Below, piece after piece: positions 17,061-23,743 of a DNA stretch of 38,140 bases (positions within the stretch are counted from its first letter, which is position 1; each line of letters begins with the position of its first letter). The stretch is from an uncultured Spirochaetaceae bacterium (GTDB lineage: Bacteria > Spirochaetota > Spirochaetia > Treponematales > Treponemataceae): the NCBI GenBank assembly GCA_902797055.1, contig CADBRT010000072.1, positions 1 through 38,140 on the forward strand, written 5' to 3'. A program made the position numbers and the translations under genes. Below the pieces are notes generated by a model. The model worked only from the letters and a program-made list of their open reading frames with translations, did not search any database and was not told the DNA's origin.

Positions 17061-18014
17061 ATGGAAGCTGAAAAATTTGACAGCCCGTTCAAGGGCAGAA
17101 GTCTTTTAAATTGGATTGACTGGAAACCAGAGGAAATAGAACAGATTCTCGACTGGGCATTTCTTGTAAAAAAACAAGCCCATGCCGGGGAAGTTCACCA
17201 GAGATTTCTCGGAAAAACCATTGCACTTATATTCGAAAAGCGTTCGACAAGGACTCGTTCTTCTTTTGAAACAGCCTTTGGGGAAGAAGGCGGACATCCG
17301 GTGTTCATGTCAACAGATGATATACAGCTGGGTGGAAAGGAAAGCGTTCAGGACACGGCACGCGTGCTGGGACGGATGTTCAGCGCAATTGAATTCCGGG
17401 GGTACAAGCAGGAGCACGTGGAACAACTCGCCAAATACTCGGGGGTTCCAGTCATAAACGGACTGACGGACGACTTCCATCCTACTCAGGTACTGGCTGA
17501 CATAATGACGCTGAAGGAACAGTTCGGGCATTTGAAAGGTCTGACCATCTGCTTCTGCGGTGACGGACGCAACAACATGGCGCGTTCGCTTATGCTCATC
17601 TGTGCCAAATTCGGCATCAATTTCTCAATGTTCTGCCCGAAATCTCTTTCCCCAGATGAGGAAATCCAAAAAATCTGCCGTCCGATTGCGAAAGCGTCAG
17701 GAGCAGAAATTTCAATTTCAGATGAAATTTCAGTTGTCAAAAATGCCGATTGCCTTTATACTGATGTATGGGTTTCTATGGGCGAAGAAGCACTCAAAAA
17801 AGAGCGCGTCTCGCAGCTCAGACCATATCAGGTGAACAAGGCCCTGATGACCGCTACGGGAAAGCCTTCCACCATTTTCCTGCACTGTCTTCCAGCTGTA
17901 AAGGGCGAGGAAGTAACAGAGGATGTCTTTGAAAGCAGCGCAAGTAAGGTGTGGGATCAGGCAGAAAACCGCAAGCATACGATAAAGGCTATAATGCTGG
18001 CTCTGATAAAATAA
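17061..18014 (+). CDS. argF: ornithine carbamoyltransferase
   Basis: Cytoplasmic enzyme joining carbamoyl phosphate and ornithine to citrulline, or the reverse in arginine deiminase catabolism. The 317-aa protein has the carbamoyl-phosphate motif STRTR (residues 62-66), FHPTQVLADI near residue 141, and the ornithine-side HCLPA near residue 276, all typical of OTCases rather than aspartate transcarbamylase. No arcA or arcC is adjacent, so the biosynthetic or catabolic direction cannot be decided. AAGGAAAC precedes the ATG. The leader has paired direct repeats and a hairpin, suggesting regulation. A small secreted-protein gene follows 25 nt downstream. Confidence 0.95.
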   Translation: MEAEKFDSPFKGRSLLNWIDWKPEEIEQILDWAFLVKKQAHAGEVHQRFLGKTIALIFEKRSTRTRSSFETAFGEEGGHPVFMSTDDIQLGGKESVQDTARVLGRMFSAIEFRGYKQEHVEQLAKYSGVPVINGLTDDFHPTQVLADIMTLKEQFGHLKGLTICFCGDGRNNMARSLMLICAKFGINFSMFCPKSLSPDEEIQKICRPIAKASGAEISISDEISVVKNADCLYTDVWVSMGEEALKKERVSQLRPYQVNKALMTATGKPSTIFLHCLPAVKGEEVTEDVFESSASKVWDQAENRKHTIKAIMLALIK

Positions 18015-18039
18015 CAATAGAAACCAAAGGAAGGATCAA

Positions 18040-18477
18040 ATGAAAAAGGCTTTATTGGCTTTGATGTTGGCTGCTTGCTTTGTCATCCCGGCGCTTGCGC
18101 AGGAAAGCAACACAGATGCTTCTAAACCCATCTGGGATCACGGGGATAATGTCTCTAACATAACCTACCGCACTGTTCAGGTGTATAAGGTTTATGACCA
18201 GATTGATGCCTATATAGTGCTCTACCAGATGCAGGGATCAAAGATTGGACAGGCCGTTATCCCGAAGGCTTGGGGTAAAATCGGTACTCAAAAGAAACTT
18301 TGGTTCCGCAACAAGGCTAAGAAGCTTACTTCCAGCATGACAGTATTCTATAAGGATGACCAGTTCTTGAAGGTAGTCCTTACGGTCTCTCCAAAACGCA
18401 ATGATGCGGTATGGCAGATTGCACCTGCGGGAACGACTGTCAATGCCGATGTTGAGACGCTCGACATCGTATACTAA
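18040..18477 (+). CDS. small secreted protein of unknown function
   Basis: A 145-aa protein with a clear Sec signal peptide: MKK, a hydrophobic core, and ALA with cleavage after Ala20. The mature part (about 125 aa) is basic and beta-rich, with motifs such as YRTVQVYKVYDQIDAYIVLYQ and a region of alternating hydrophobic residues to the C-terminal VETLDIVY. It lacks a lipobox, cysteines and transmembrane segments after the signal, so it should be periplasmic or released. I do not recognise a family. GGAAGG supports the start. It lies 25 nt after argF and before a strong terminator, so the two form a short operon with no obvious functional link. Confidence 0.8.
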   Translation: MKKALLALMLAACFVIPALAQESNTDASKPIWDHGDNVSNITYRTVQVYKVYDQIDAYIVLYQMQGSKIGQAVIPKAWGKIGTQKKLWFRNKAKKLTSSMTVFYKDDQFLKVVLTVSPKRNDAVWQIAPAGTTVNADVETLDIVY

Positions 18478-18495
18478 AGAAAACAACTAAAACCA

Positions 18496-18530
18496 GGCTG
18501 AGGGCATCTTGTCCCTCAGCCTTTTTTTTT
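18496..18530 (+). terminator. strong rho-independent terminator after the argF operon
   Basis: GGCTGAGGG / CCCTCAGCC (18496-18504 with 18513-18521), an 8-nt loop and nine T (18522-18530). The likely -35 box of the next gene (TTGTCC, 18509-18514) lies within this hairpin. Confidence 0.92.
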
Positions 18531-18538
18531 GCTATAGT
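18509..18538 (+). promoter_or_regulatory. DHH phosphoesterase promoter, leaderless type
   Basis: TTGTCC (18509-18514), an 18-nt spacer made mostly of the terminator T-run, TATAGT (18533-18538), then 6 nt to the ATG at 18545. There is no Shine-Dalgarno. Confidence 0.6.
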
Positions 18539-18544
18539 GTCACA

Positions 18545-19528
18545 ATGGTTACCATAACTCAGAGCCAAATAGATTCATTCAAGACTTTTATAGAAGCGCA
18601 TGACTCACTTTTAATAGCAGGACATAAGGAACCGGACGGCGACTGTGTTTCCTGCTGTTTGGGCATGTCATACATTGCAGAGTATTACAACAAGCCGTAT
18701 CAGCTACTAAATGCAGGCCCTTTCAAGCGGATTGAAGTCAGCAAATTCGCTCCCTATTTTAAATCTGAAGTTCCGTTTATGACGCAGTCGGAACGTGAAA
18801 AATGCGGACTGATTATTGTGGACTGTTCAGAAATTTCGCGTATCGGTGAAATTGACGGCGATTTGAAAGGGCTGGACACTTTTATTGTGGATCACCACAA
18901 AACAGCAGATATCAACGGAGACAACAGGATTATCGATCCAAGCTCCCCTGCCGCCTCTCTTCTGGTACAGCAGCTGTATGAGGGAATCGCCGGTCCACTG
19001 GACAGCGAAAAAGCAAAGACGTTGTTCTTCGGTCTTTCCACTGATACCGGATATTTCAGATATCTCAACGAAAAAGACGCGGAAGTGTTCAAAGCCGCAG
19101 CCAGGCTTGTGGAAGCAGGAACGTCTCCTCGCGAAGTGTATCAGGAGATGACGGGCGGAAAACAGTGGAACACAAGAAAACTGCTGGGCGTTCTCCTCAG
19201 CAGGGCGGAGCGTCACTGCGACGGGAAGCTGGTTGTCACGTACGAAACCCAGGACGATACAAAACGGTACGGTCAGGACGGACGGGACAGCGATGCGCTC
19301 TACACCCTCATGCTGGCGACAGAAGGTGTAGAAGCGGTGCTCTTTGTGAGGCAGGAAACCGAACACAACTGCACCTTGGGATTGCGTTCAAAAGACCGCG
19401 TCGATGTAAGTCTTGTCGCTTCCAAGTTCGGAGGCGGCGGACACAAGAACGCCTCCGGTGCAAGCACCGAAGGACAGATTGCAACCTTACTTCCCGCAAT
19501 AATCAAGGAATTCTCCCACATAATATAA
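18545..19528 (+). CDS. DHH/DHHA1 phosphoesterase, NrnA-like
   Basis: A 327-aa cytoplasmic phosphodiesterase of the DHH superfamily. NrnA-type members degrade short RNA oligonucleotides and dephosphorylate pAp; related enzymes cleave cyclic dinucleotides. Metal-site motifs appear in order: His27-x3-DGD (Asp31, Asp33), IIVDCSE, VDHHKT (Asp116-His117-His118) and the STDTGYFRY segment. The DHHA1 domain ends with FGGGGHKNASG. Length matches stand-alone NrnA. The frame extends upstream into the terminator at 18509; the ATG at 18545 fits both homology and the 6-nt spacing from the -10 box. c-di-GMP turnover products (pGpG) are a possible substrate, since a PilZ receptor is encoded nearby, but that is inference. 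Confidence 0.9.
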   Translation: MVTITQSQIDSFKTFIEAHDSLLIAGHKEPDGDCVSCCLGMSYIAEYYNKPYQLLNAGPFKRIEVSKFAPYFKSEVPFMTQSEREKCGLIIVDCSEISRIGEIDGDLKGLDTFIVDHHKTADINGDNRIIDPSSPAASLLVQQLYEGIAGPLDSEKAKTLFFGLSTDTGYFRYLNEKDAEVFKAAARLVEAGTSPREVYQEMTGGKQWNTRKLLGVLLSRAERHCDGKLVVTYETQDDTKRYGQDGRDSDALYTLMLATEGVEAVLFVRQETEHNCTLGLRSKDRVDVSLVASKFGGGGHKNASGASTEGQIATLLPAIIKEFSHII

Positions 19529-19643
19529 ATTTCTTGATTCCTAGCACAGCTTTTCTGGATAACAATACCGTTTTTCAGAAGCAAAATCAAAAGTAATCAA
19601 GACTTTTTGAATATAAGACGAAGAAACCTCTAAAATTACTAAA

Positions 19644-19659
19644 TGGCACGCTAATTGCT
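19644..19659 (+). promoter_or_regulatory. sigma-54 (RpoN) promoter
   Basis: TGGCACGCTAATTGCT matches the sigma-54 consensus TGGCACG-N4-TTGCW at every defined position, with the -24 GG and -12 GC correctly spaced. Transcription should start near 19670, 29 nt before the ATG at 19699. RpoN is known in treponeme genomes. An activator of the AAA+ family would be required. Confidence 0.85.
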
Positions 19660-19661
19660 CT

Positions 19662-19686
19662 GTATTTTGTATATCGAACAAAATAC
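19662..19686 (+). promoter_or_regulatory. palindrome over the predicted transcription start
   Basis: GTATTTTGT (19662-19670) and ACAAAATAC (19678-19686) form a perfect 9-bp inverted repeat with a 7-nt centre. It overlaps the expected sigma-54 start point and abuts the GGAG ribosome site (19687-19690). Half of it would lie upstream of the transcript, so a DNA operator is more likely than an RNA hairpin. Confidence 0.45.
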
Positions 19687-19698
19687 GGAGTTTTTTTT

Positions 19699-20724
19699 AT
19701 GAAAGAATTGGAGAAAATCGCCCAAGACGTGCAAAACGGTGTACTCACCTGCCATAACGGAGCCATCAAAATCATCATTCTGCTGTACAAAAACACGAAG
19801 TGCTTCAAACTCGGTATGTTATCGGAAGATAACCTGCATGATTTTTTGATTGCTACAGAACCGAGAATTGAAAAGTTGTTAAAAAAATACAATCCGAAAC
19901 AAGGTCTCTTCTCAATATTTTTCTATAAATATATAAGAAATTCCACAATGACATTCCTCCGGACCATTGCAAATAAAAACGCAACAGAAGAAGTCTTTTT
20001 CATGGTTCAAAAAATCGATTACGAAGACAACGCATACCATTACGCAAAGGAAGCCCCTGAATCCTACACTCAAACCATTTTTGAAAAAGAACAGCTTCAG
20101 GAACAACAACGAAAAGCTCAGGCCGCAGTACGGGAACTCCATAAAGCAATGGGATTTACGCTATATAAGAAGAACCACAGAATAAAGACACGTGAAGACA
20201 AATCCGCCTTGGCTCGAACATTATGCCTTATTCTCTTCCTGAAATCCTGTTATTATGTGACTCCTGAAATTATACAGAAAACTTCTATTATAACAGGGAT
20301 GAATCAGGAAACGCTTCGGTTCCTTGCAGAAAAGGTGTTGTCAACCCTTACACACAAAATAGAAGTAAAAGAACAGAATGACAAAGTACGGAATAAAATC
20401 TTCTTTTACCATCTGAAATATGACATAGAATCAAGAAAAGTTGACTCTGATTCATCAAGATATCAGTATTTGAAACAGAGATGTGACTCCTATACAAGAA
20501 AATGGAAAAAACACATAAAGGAAATAAACTCAATGCATTGCTGCAATGCGACTCCTTCAAACAAAGCAGTCGGGGATGTCCTGCAGATTTCAGACCGCAA
20601 AGTTGAGTACATTTTGAAACACGGAAAAGACAACATAGACATGATTTCCTTGAATTGCTATGATGACACCCATGAAAATTTACCTGGCGACGAGCAATCA
20701 GAACAAAAAGAGAGAGATGTCTGA
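19699..20724 (+). CDS. sigma-70-like protein behind a sigma-54 promoter
   Basis: A 341-aa protein that I cannot place in a named family. Around residues 50-90 the segment KKYNPKQGLFSIFFYKYIRN resembles sigma-70 region 2 (compare FDPxRGxFxTYAxxxIRxxI), which binds core polymerase and the -10 element. Near the C-terminus SNKAVGDVLQISDRKVEYIL looks like a helix-turn-helix of region 4 type. The middle is helical and lysine-rich. This supports a divergent sigma factor or sigma-like regulator, though the evidence is motif-level only. GGAG followed by eight T precedes the ATG. Its last 53 nt overlap rdgB. Expression should depend on RpoN, a layout reminiscent of the RpoN-RpoS cascade in Borrelia. 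Confidence 0.6.
   Translation: MKELEKIAQDVQNGVLTCHNGAIKIIILLYKNTKCFKLGMLSEDNLHDFLIATEPRIEKLLKKYNPKQGLFSIFFYKYIRNSTMTFLRTIANKNATEEVFFMVQKIDYEDNAYHYAKEAPESYTQTIFEKEQLQEQQRKAQAAVRELHKAMGFTLYKKNHRIKTREDKSALARTLCLILFLKSCYYVTPEIIQKTSIITGMNQETLRFLAEKVLSTLTHKIEVKEQNDKVRNKIFFYHLKYDIESRKVDSDSSRYQYLKQRCDSYTRKWKKHIKEINSMHCCNATPSNKAVGDVLQISDRKVEYILKHGKDNIDMISLNCYDDTHENLPGDEQSEQKERDV
20636..20664 (+). promoter_or_regulatory. rdgB promoter inside the preceding gene, leaderless type
   Basis: TAGACA (20636-20641), exactly 17 nt, TATGAT (20659-20664), then 7 nt to the ATG at 20672. The promoter lies within the last codons of the sigma-like gene, giving rdgB expression independent of sigma-54. Confidence 0.6.
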
Positions 20725-21373
20725 AATTCTTTCAGGATATACAATCGTGACCCCCGGAGATGAAGGCATTGACTTCAATCCGGAGGAAACTGGCTCCACA
20801 TTCTACGAAAACAGCCTCATTAAGGCACGTGCCCTGTGGCATAAAGTCCACGCACCAGTTCTCGCAGACGACAGCGGGATATGTGTAGATGCTCTTGGCG
20901 GAAGGCCCGGCATCTACTCTGCCCGCTACGCAGGCCCCCTTTATCCGAACGGTACCCCTGACGGAAAAAAAACTCCGCAGGCAAAACAGAACGAATACCT
21001 TGTCGAAGAACTCAATGCAGCCATTGGAAAGGGAGTCGACATAGAAAAAGGGAAAGCTTTGGGACTCTTCAGACACGGGCTTCGCAGTGCACATTACACC
21101 TGTGCAATGGTACTCCTGATTGACAGGGATCGTTTTGTCGTTGCAGAGGAAACCATGGAGGGAAGCATTGTTTCTTCCATAGAAGAAGCACGTGGAAACG
21201 GTGGATTCGGCTATGACCCGCTGTTTCTGCTGCCTGACGGTAAAAGGACGTCCGCGCAGCTGACAGATGAGGAGAAAAACGCAATATCCCACAGAGGAAA
21301 AGCGACCCGTATCATTATACAGGCTATAAATTCTGGAATTCTTAACTTTAACGGAACTCTTGAAAAAAAATAA
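20672..21373 (+). CDS. rdgB: XTP/dITP pyrophosphatase (RdgB/HAM1 family)
   Basis: House-cleaning enzyme that hydrolyses dITP, XTP and ITP to monophosphates and keeps deaminated purines out of nucleic acids. The 233-aa protein starts with the canonical MKIYLATSNQNKKREM, then has FxENSLIKARA, ADDSGICVDALGGRPGIYSAR and the C-terminal GGFGYDPLF and SHRGKA motifs. It is slightly longer than typical (about 200 aa) because of an insert around GPLYPNGTPDGKKTPQAKQN. I chose the ATG at 20672, although the frame reaches 20660: it matches the family N-terminus and sits 7 nt after a -10 box. The gene overlaps the sigma-like gene by 53 nt in another frame. Confidence 0.94.
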   Translation: MKIYLATSNQNKKREMSEILSGYTIVTPGDEGIDFNPEETGSTFYENSLIKARALWHKVHAPVLADDSGICVDALGGRPGIYSARYAGPLYPNGTPDGKKTPQAKQNEYLVEELNAAIGKGVDIEKGKALGLFRHGLRSAHYTCAMVLLIDRDRFVVAEETMEGSIVSSIEEARGNGGFGYDPLFLLPDGKRTSAQLTDEEKNAISHRGKATRIIIQAINSGILNFNGTLEKK

Positions 21374-21408
21374 ATTTTTTATTAAAGTTTTTTGCAGAGT
21401 GAAGACGA

Positions 21409-21570
21409 TATAATATATGAATGTCAATGGTTGCTCAACTTCGTATGAAGATAACGGCCGGGGCACTTCACTTGTAAAAGATTACAGATGTAGCCTTGTA
21501 ATGCAGATGTAGTCTTTTACAACTCGGGGCAAAAAGGATTTTGCTCTAACATTTTCCATGGAGGAAAAAT
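21409..21570 (+). promoter_or_regulatory. flaB (first copy) promoter and 150-nt structured leader with candidate CsrA sites
   Basis: TATAAT lies at 21409-21414, overlapping a sigma-28-like half site GACGATAT (21404-21411); TAAAGTTT at 21383-21390 is about 2 nt too far for a good sigma-28 pair. The leader from about 21421 contains a 13-bp hairpin (21474-21486 with 21508-21520, one G-T pair). A second hairpin has the 9-bp stem 21526-21534 with 21539-21547 and presents AGGA (21535-21538) as a tetraloop. The ribosome site GGAGGA (21560-21565) is itself a GGA motif. A GGA in a hairpin loop plus one at the Shine-Dalgarno is the classic CsrA target layout, and csrA and fliW lie 8 kb away. Confidence 0.55.
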
Positions 21571-22431
21571 ATGGTCATCAACCACAACATGTCAGCAATG
21601 TTTGCTAATCGTTCTTTGGGAGTCACAAACGGCTCACTTCAGAAAGATATGGCAAAGCTCTCTTCAGGTCAGAAAATCAACCGTGCAGGAGACGATGCTT
21701 CAGGTCTTGCAGTATCTGAGAAGATGCGCGCACAGATTCGTGGATTGAACCGCGCTTCACAGAACGCTTCTGATGGTATCAGCTTCATCCAGACAACCGA
21801 AGGTTATCTGCAGGAGACAGAGGATATCATTCAGCGCATCCGCGAGCTCGCTGTTCAGTCAAGCAACGGTATCTACACAGATGAAGACCGCGAGATGATT
21901 CAGGTTGAAGTCAGCTCTCTCATTGCAGAGGTAGACCGCATCGCTTCTACAGCACAGTTCAATGGTTTGAACATGCTCACAGGACGCTATGCACGCCCAA
22001 CAGGCGAGAACAGCGTAACAGCTTCTATGTGGCTCCACATTGGTGCAAACATGGATCAGCGCACACAGGTTTACATTGGAACAATGACAGCTGCTGCTCT
22101 CGGAATCCGCAACATCGGAACAGAAGAGTTGCTCTCACTTGCTACACCGGACGATGCCAACCGCGCAATCGGCACACTTGATGAGTCTCTCAAGAGAATC
22201 AACAAGCAGCGTGCAGACCTTGGTGCTTATCAGAACCGCCTTGAGAACACTGTTAAGGGACTTGACATTGCAGCTGAGAATACTCAGGCAGCAGAATCAA
22301 GAATCCGTGATACAGACATGGCTTCTCAGATGGTTGAGTTCACCAAGAACCAGATTCTCTCACAGTCTGGCACTGCAATGCTGGCACAGGCCAATTCTCA
22401 GTCACAGACAGTCTTGTCTTTGTTGAGATAA
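21571..22431 (+). CDS. flaB: flagellar core filament protein FlaB (first copy)
   Basis: Flagellin subunit of the periplasmic flagellar filament core, 286 aa. Residues 1-140 form the D0/D1 N-terminal helices ([39 protein letters not shown] split at the conserved core, [10 protein letters not shown]), and the last 90 residues are the C-terminal helices ending in [14 protein letters not shown]. As in all spirochete FlaB proteins the surface D2/D3 domains are missing, since the filament is sheathed by FlaA-type proteins. Codon use is strongly biased, as expected of a highly expressed gene. GGAGGA sits 5 nt before the ATG. The second copy at 22771 shares both ends closely. Numbering as flaB1, flaB2 or flaB3 cannot be decided here. 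Confidence 0.96.
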   Translation: MVINHNMSAMFANRSLGVTNGSLQKDMAKLSSGQKINRAGDDASGLAVSEKMRAQIRGLNRASQNASDGISFIQTTEGYLQETEDIIQRIRELAVQSSNGIYTDEDREMIQVEVSSLIAEVDRIASTAQFNGLNMLTGRYARPTGENSVTASMWLHIGANMDQRTQVYIGTMTAAALGIRNIGTEELLSLATPDDANRAIGTLDESLKRINKQRADLGAYQNRLENTVKGLDIAAENTQAAESRIRDTDMASQMVEFTKNQILSQSGTAMLAQANSQSQTVLSLLR

Positions 22432-22447
22432 TGTAGTATAATAGAAG

Positions 22448-22487
22448 GCGGAAAGGGATGAACGAGAGTTCTCCCCTTCCCGCTTTT
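22448..22487 (+). terminator. terminator after first flaB
   Basis: GCGGAAAGGG (22448-22457) pairs with CCCTTCCCGC (22474-22483) with one mismatch across a 16-nt loop and is followed by TTTT. The short T-run suggests partial termination. Confidence 0.65.
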
Positions 22488-22587
22488 GCGCGGAATGAGT
22501 CGTTCGCAATTTCTATTAATTTGCCTACCTAATTCAATCCGTTCAAGCAGAAGTCTTTCCTTCCATTTTTAGATGGAAGTTTGCTCT

Positions 22588-22770
22588 TTGACAACGTTCT
22601 CTTTGTTGTTTGTAACAGCATAGACTGTTACTATGTTGCTCTTACCCTCATAGTAACAACCCCTGCTGTAATGGGTCTAAAACGTTTTCCGGGGGCGCAA
22701 AAACCGGAAAATGCCCTTACAAACAGGCACATGGCATGATGCCTAGTGTAAATGAACATGGAGGACAAAT
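22588..22770 (+). promoter_or_regulatory. flaB (second copy) promoter and structured leader with CsrA-like Shine-Dalgarno
   Basis: TTGACA (22588-22593), 17 nt, TGTAAC (22611-22616), start near 22623. The roughly 148-nt leader holds three perfect or near-perfect hairpins: GTTACTATG/CATAGTAAC (22627-22657), TTTTCCGG/CCGGAAAA (22685-22711), and TTACA-AGGCA/TGCCT-TGTAA (22717-22751). The ribosome site lies in ACATGGAGG (22756-22764), which fits the CsrA core ACANGGANG at every position. A further inverted repeat, GTAACAG/CTGTTAC (22612-22631), overlaps the -10 box and shares bases with the first hairpin, so the two structures exclude each other. The rest of the 339-nt gap before it shows only a short CTTCCAT/ATGGAAG hairpin near 22560-22580. 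Confidence 0.55.
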
Positions 22771-23625
22771 ATGGTAATTAATCACAACATGAGCTCAATG
22801 TTTGCTAACCGCACATTGGGTCTTAACAACACTGAGTTGCAGCAGAGCATTGCAAAACTTTCTTCTGGCGAGAAAATCAATCGCGCAGGCGATGATGCTT
22901 CAGGATTGGCTGTATCAGAGAAGATGCGTTCACAGATTCGTGGTCTCAATCAGGCCAACAGAAATACACAGAACGGCATTTCTTTCATCCAGACAACTGA
23001 GGGATATCTCCAGGAGACTGAGGACATCCTGCATCGCGTACGTGAACTCTCTGTGCAGTCTGCCAACGGTATCTACACTGATGAAGACAGAATGCAGATT
23101 CAGGTTGAGGTTTCTCAGCTTGTAGCAGAGGTTGATCGCATCGCATCACAGGCACAGTTCAACGGCATGAATATGCTTACAGGACGTTTTGCACGTGATT
23201 CTGTTTCAAGTCAGAATATGACTTTCCAGATTGGCGCAAATATGGATCAGCGCATCACTGCATATGTTGGAACAATGACAGCCCAGGCATTGGGCCTTAA
23301 GGGTGTCCAGGGAACTGACGAAGTCCTTAACATTGCTACACCGGACAATGCAAATGTTGCAATCGGAACTCTCGATTCAGCATTGAAGTCTGTCAACAAG
23401 CAGCGTGCTGACCTTGGAGCTTATCAGAACCGCCTCGAAGAGACATCTTACGGTCTCGGAATTGCAGCTGAGAATCTCCAGAGCGCAGAGTCAACAATCC
23501 GCGACGCTGATATGGCTTCTGAGATGGTAGACTTCACAAAGAACCAGATTCTCACACAGTCTGGTGTTGCGATGCTCGCTCAGGCTAACAACCAGTCACA
23601 GAACGTTCTTGCTCTGCTTCGGTAG
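22771..23625 (+). CDS. flaB: flagellar core filament protein FlaB (second copy)
   Basis: Second core flagellin, 284 aa, same architecture as the copy at 21571: N-terminal [17 protein letters not shown] and the [19 protein letters not shown] core, a short variable centre (about residues 140-200), and C-terminal [14 protein letters not shown]. Differences are concentrated in the centre (for example [15 protein letters not shown] against [17 protein letters not shown]), which in other treponemes distinguishes FlaB isoforms that co-assemble. Strong codon bias. GGAGGA lies 5 nt before the ATG. Its leader is as long as that of the first copy but folds differently, so the two isoforms may be tuned separately. 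Confidence 0.96.
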   Translation: MVINHNMSSMFANRTLGLNNTELQQSIAKLSSGEKINRAGDDASGLAVSEKMRSQIRGLNQANRNTQNGISFIQTTEGYLQETEDILHRVRELSVQSANGIYTDEDRMQIQVEVSQLVAEVDRIASQAQFNGMNMLTGRFARDSVSSQNMTFQIGANMDQRITAYVGTMTAQALGLKGVQGTDEVLNIATPDNANVAIGTLDSALKSVNKQRADLGAYQNRLEETSYGLGIAAENLQSAESTIRDADMASEMVDFTKNQILTQSGVAMLAQANNQSQNVLALLR

Positions 23626-23692
23626 AATGGGAAGGTGATGCGGTTTGATTGAGAGATAACTGGATGTCATCTTTTGTCAAAGCGCATTGAAA

Positions 23693-23736
23693 GAAGGGAT
23701 GGGTGCGCCCCCTTCCCTCCTTTCTACATCAGGAGG
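23693..23736 (+). promoter_or_regulatory. hairpins between flaB and flaG, one sequestering the flaG ribosome site
   Basis: GAAGGG (23693-23698) can pair with CCCTTC (23710-23715), a weak terminator-like stem with a poor T tail. Immediately after, CCTCCT (23716-23721) pairs perfectly with AGGAGG (23731-23736), the flaG Shine-Dalgarno, across a 9-nt loop. Confidence 0.4.
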
Positions 23737-23743
23737 AGCGTCC

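Noticed and set aside
20732..21466. 244-codon minus-strand open frame opposite rdgB
   Set aside because: Antisense shadow of a conserved enzyme and without supporting signals.
22560..22580. Hairpin CTTCCAT/ATGGAAG between the flaB genes as a terminator
   Set aside because: Short stem with no proper T-run; the better terminator is at 22448-22487.
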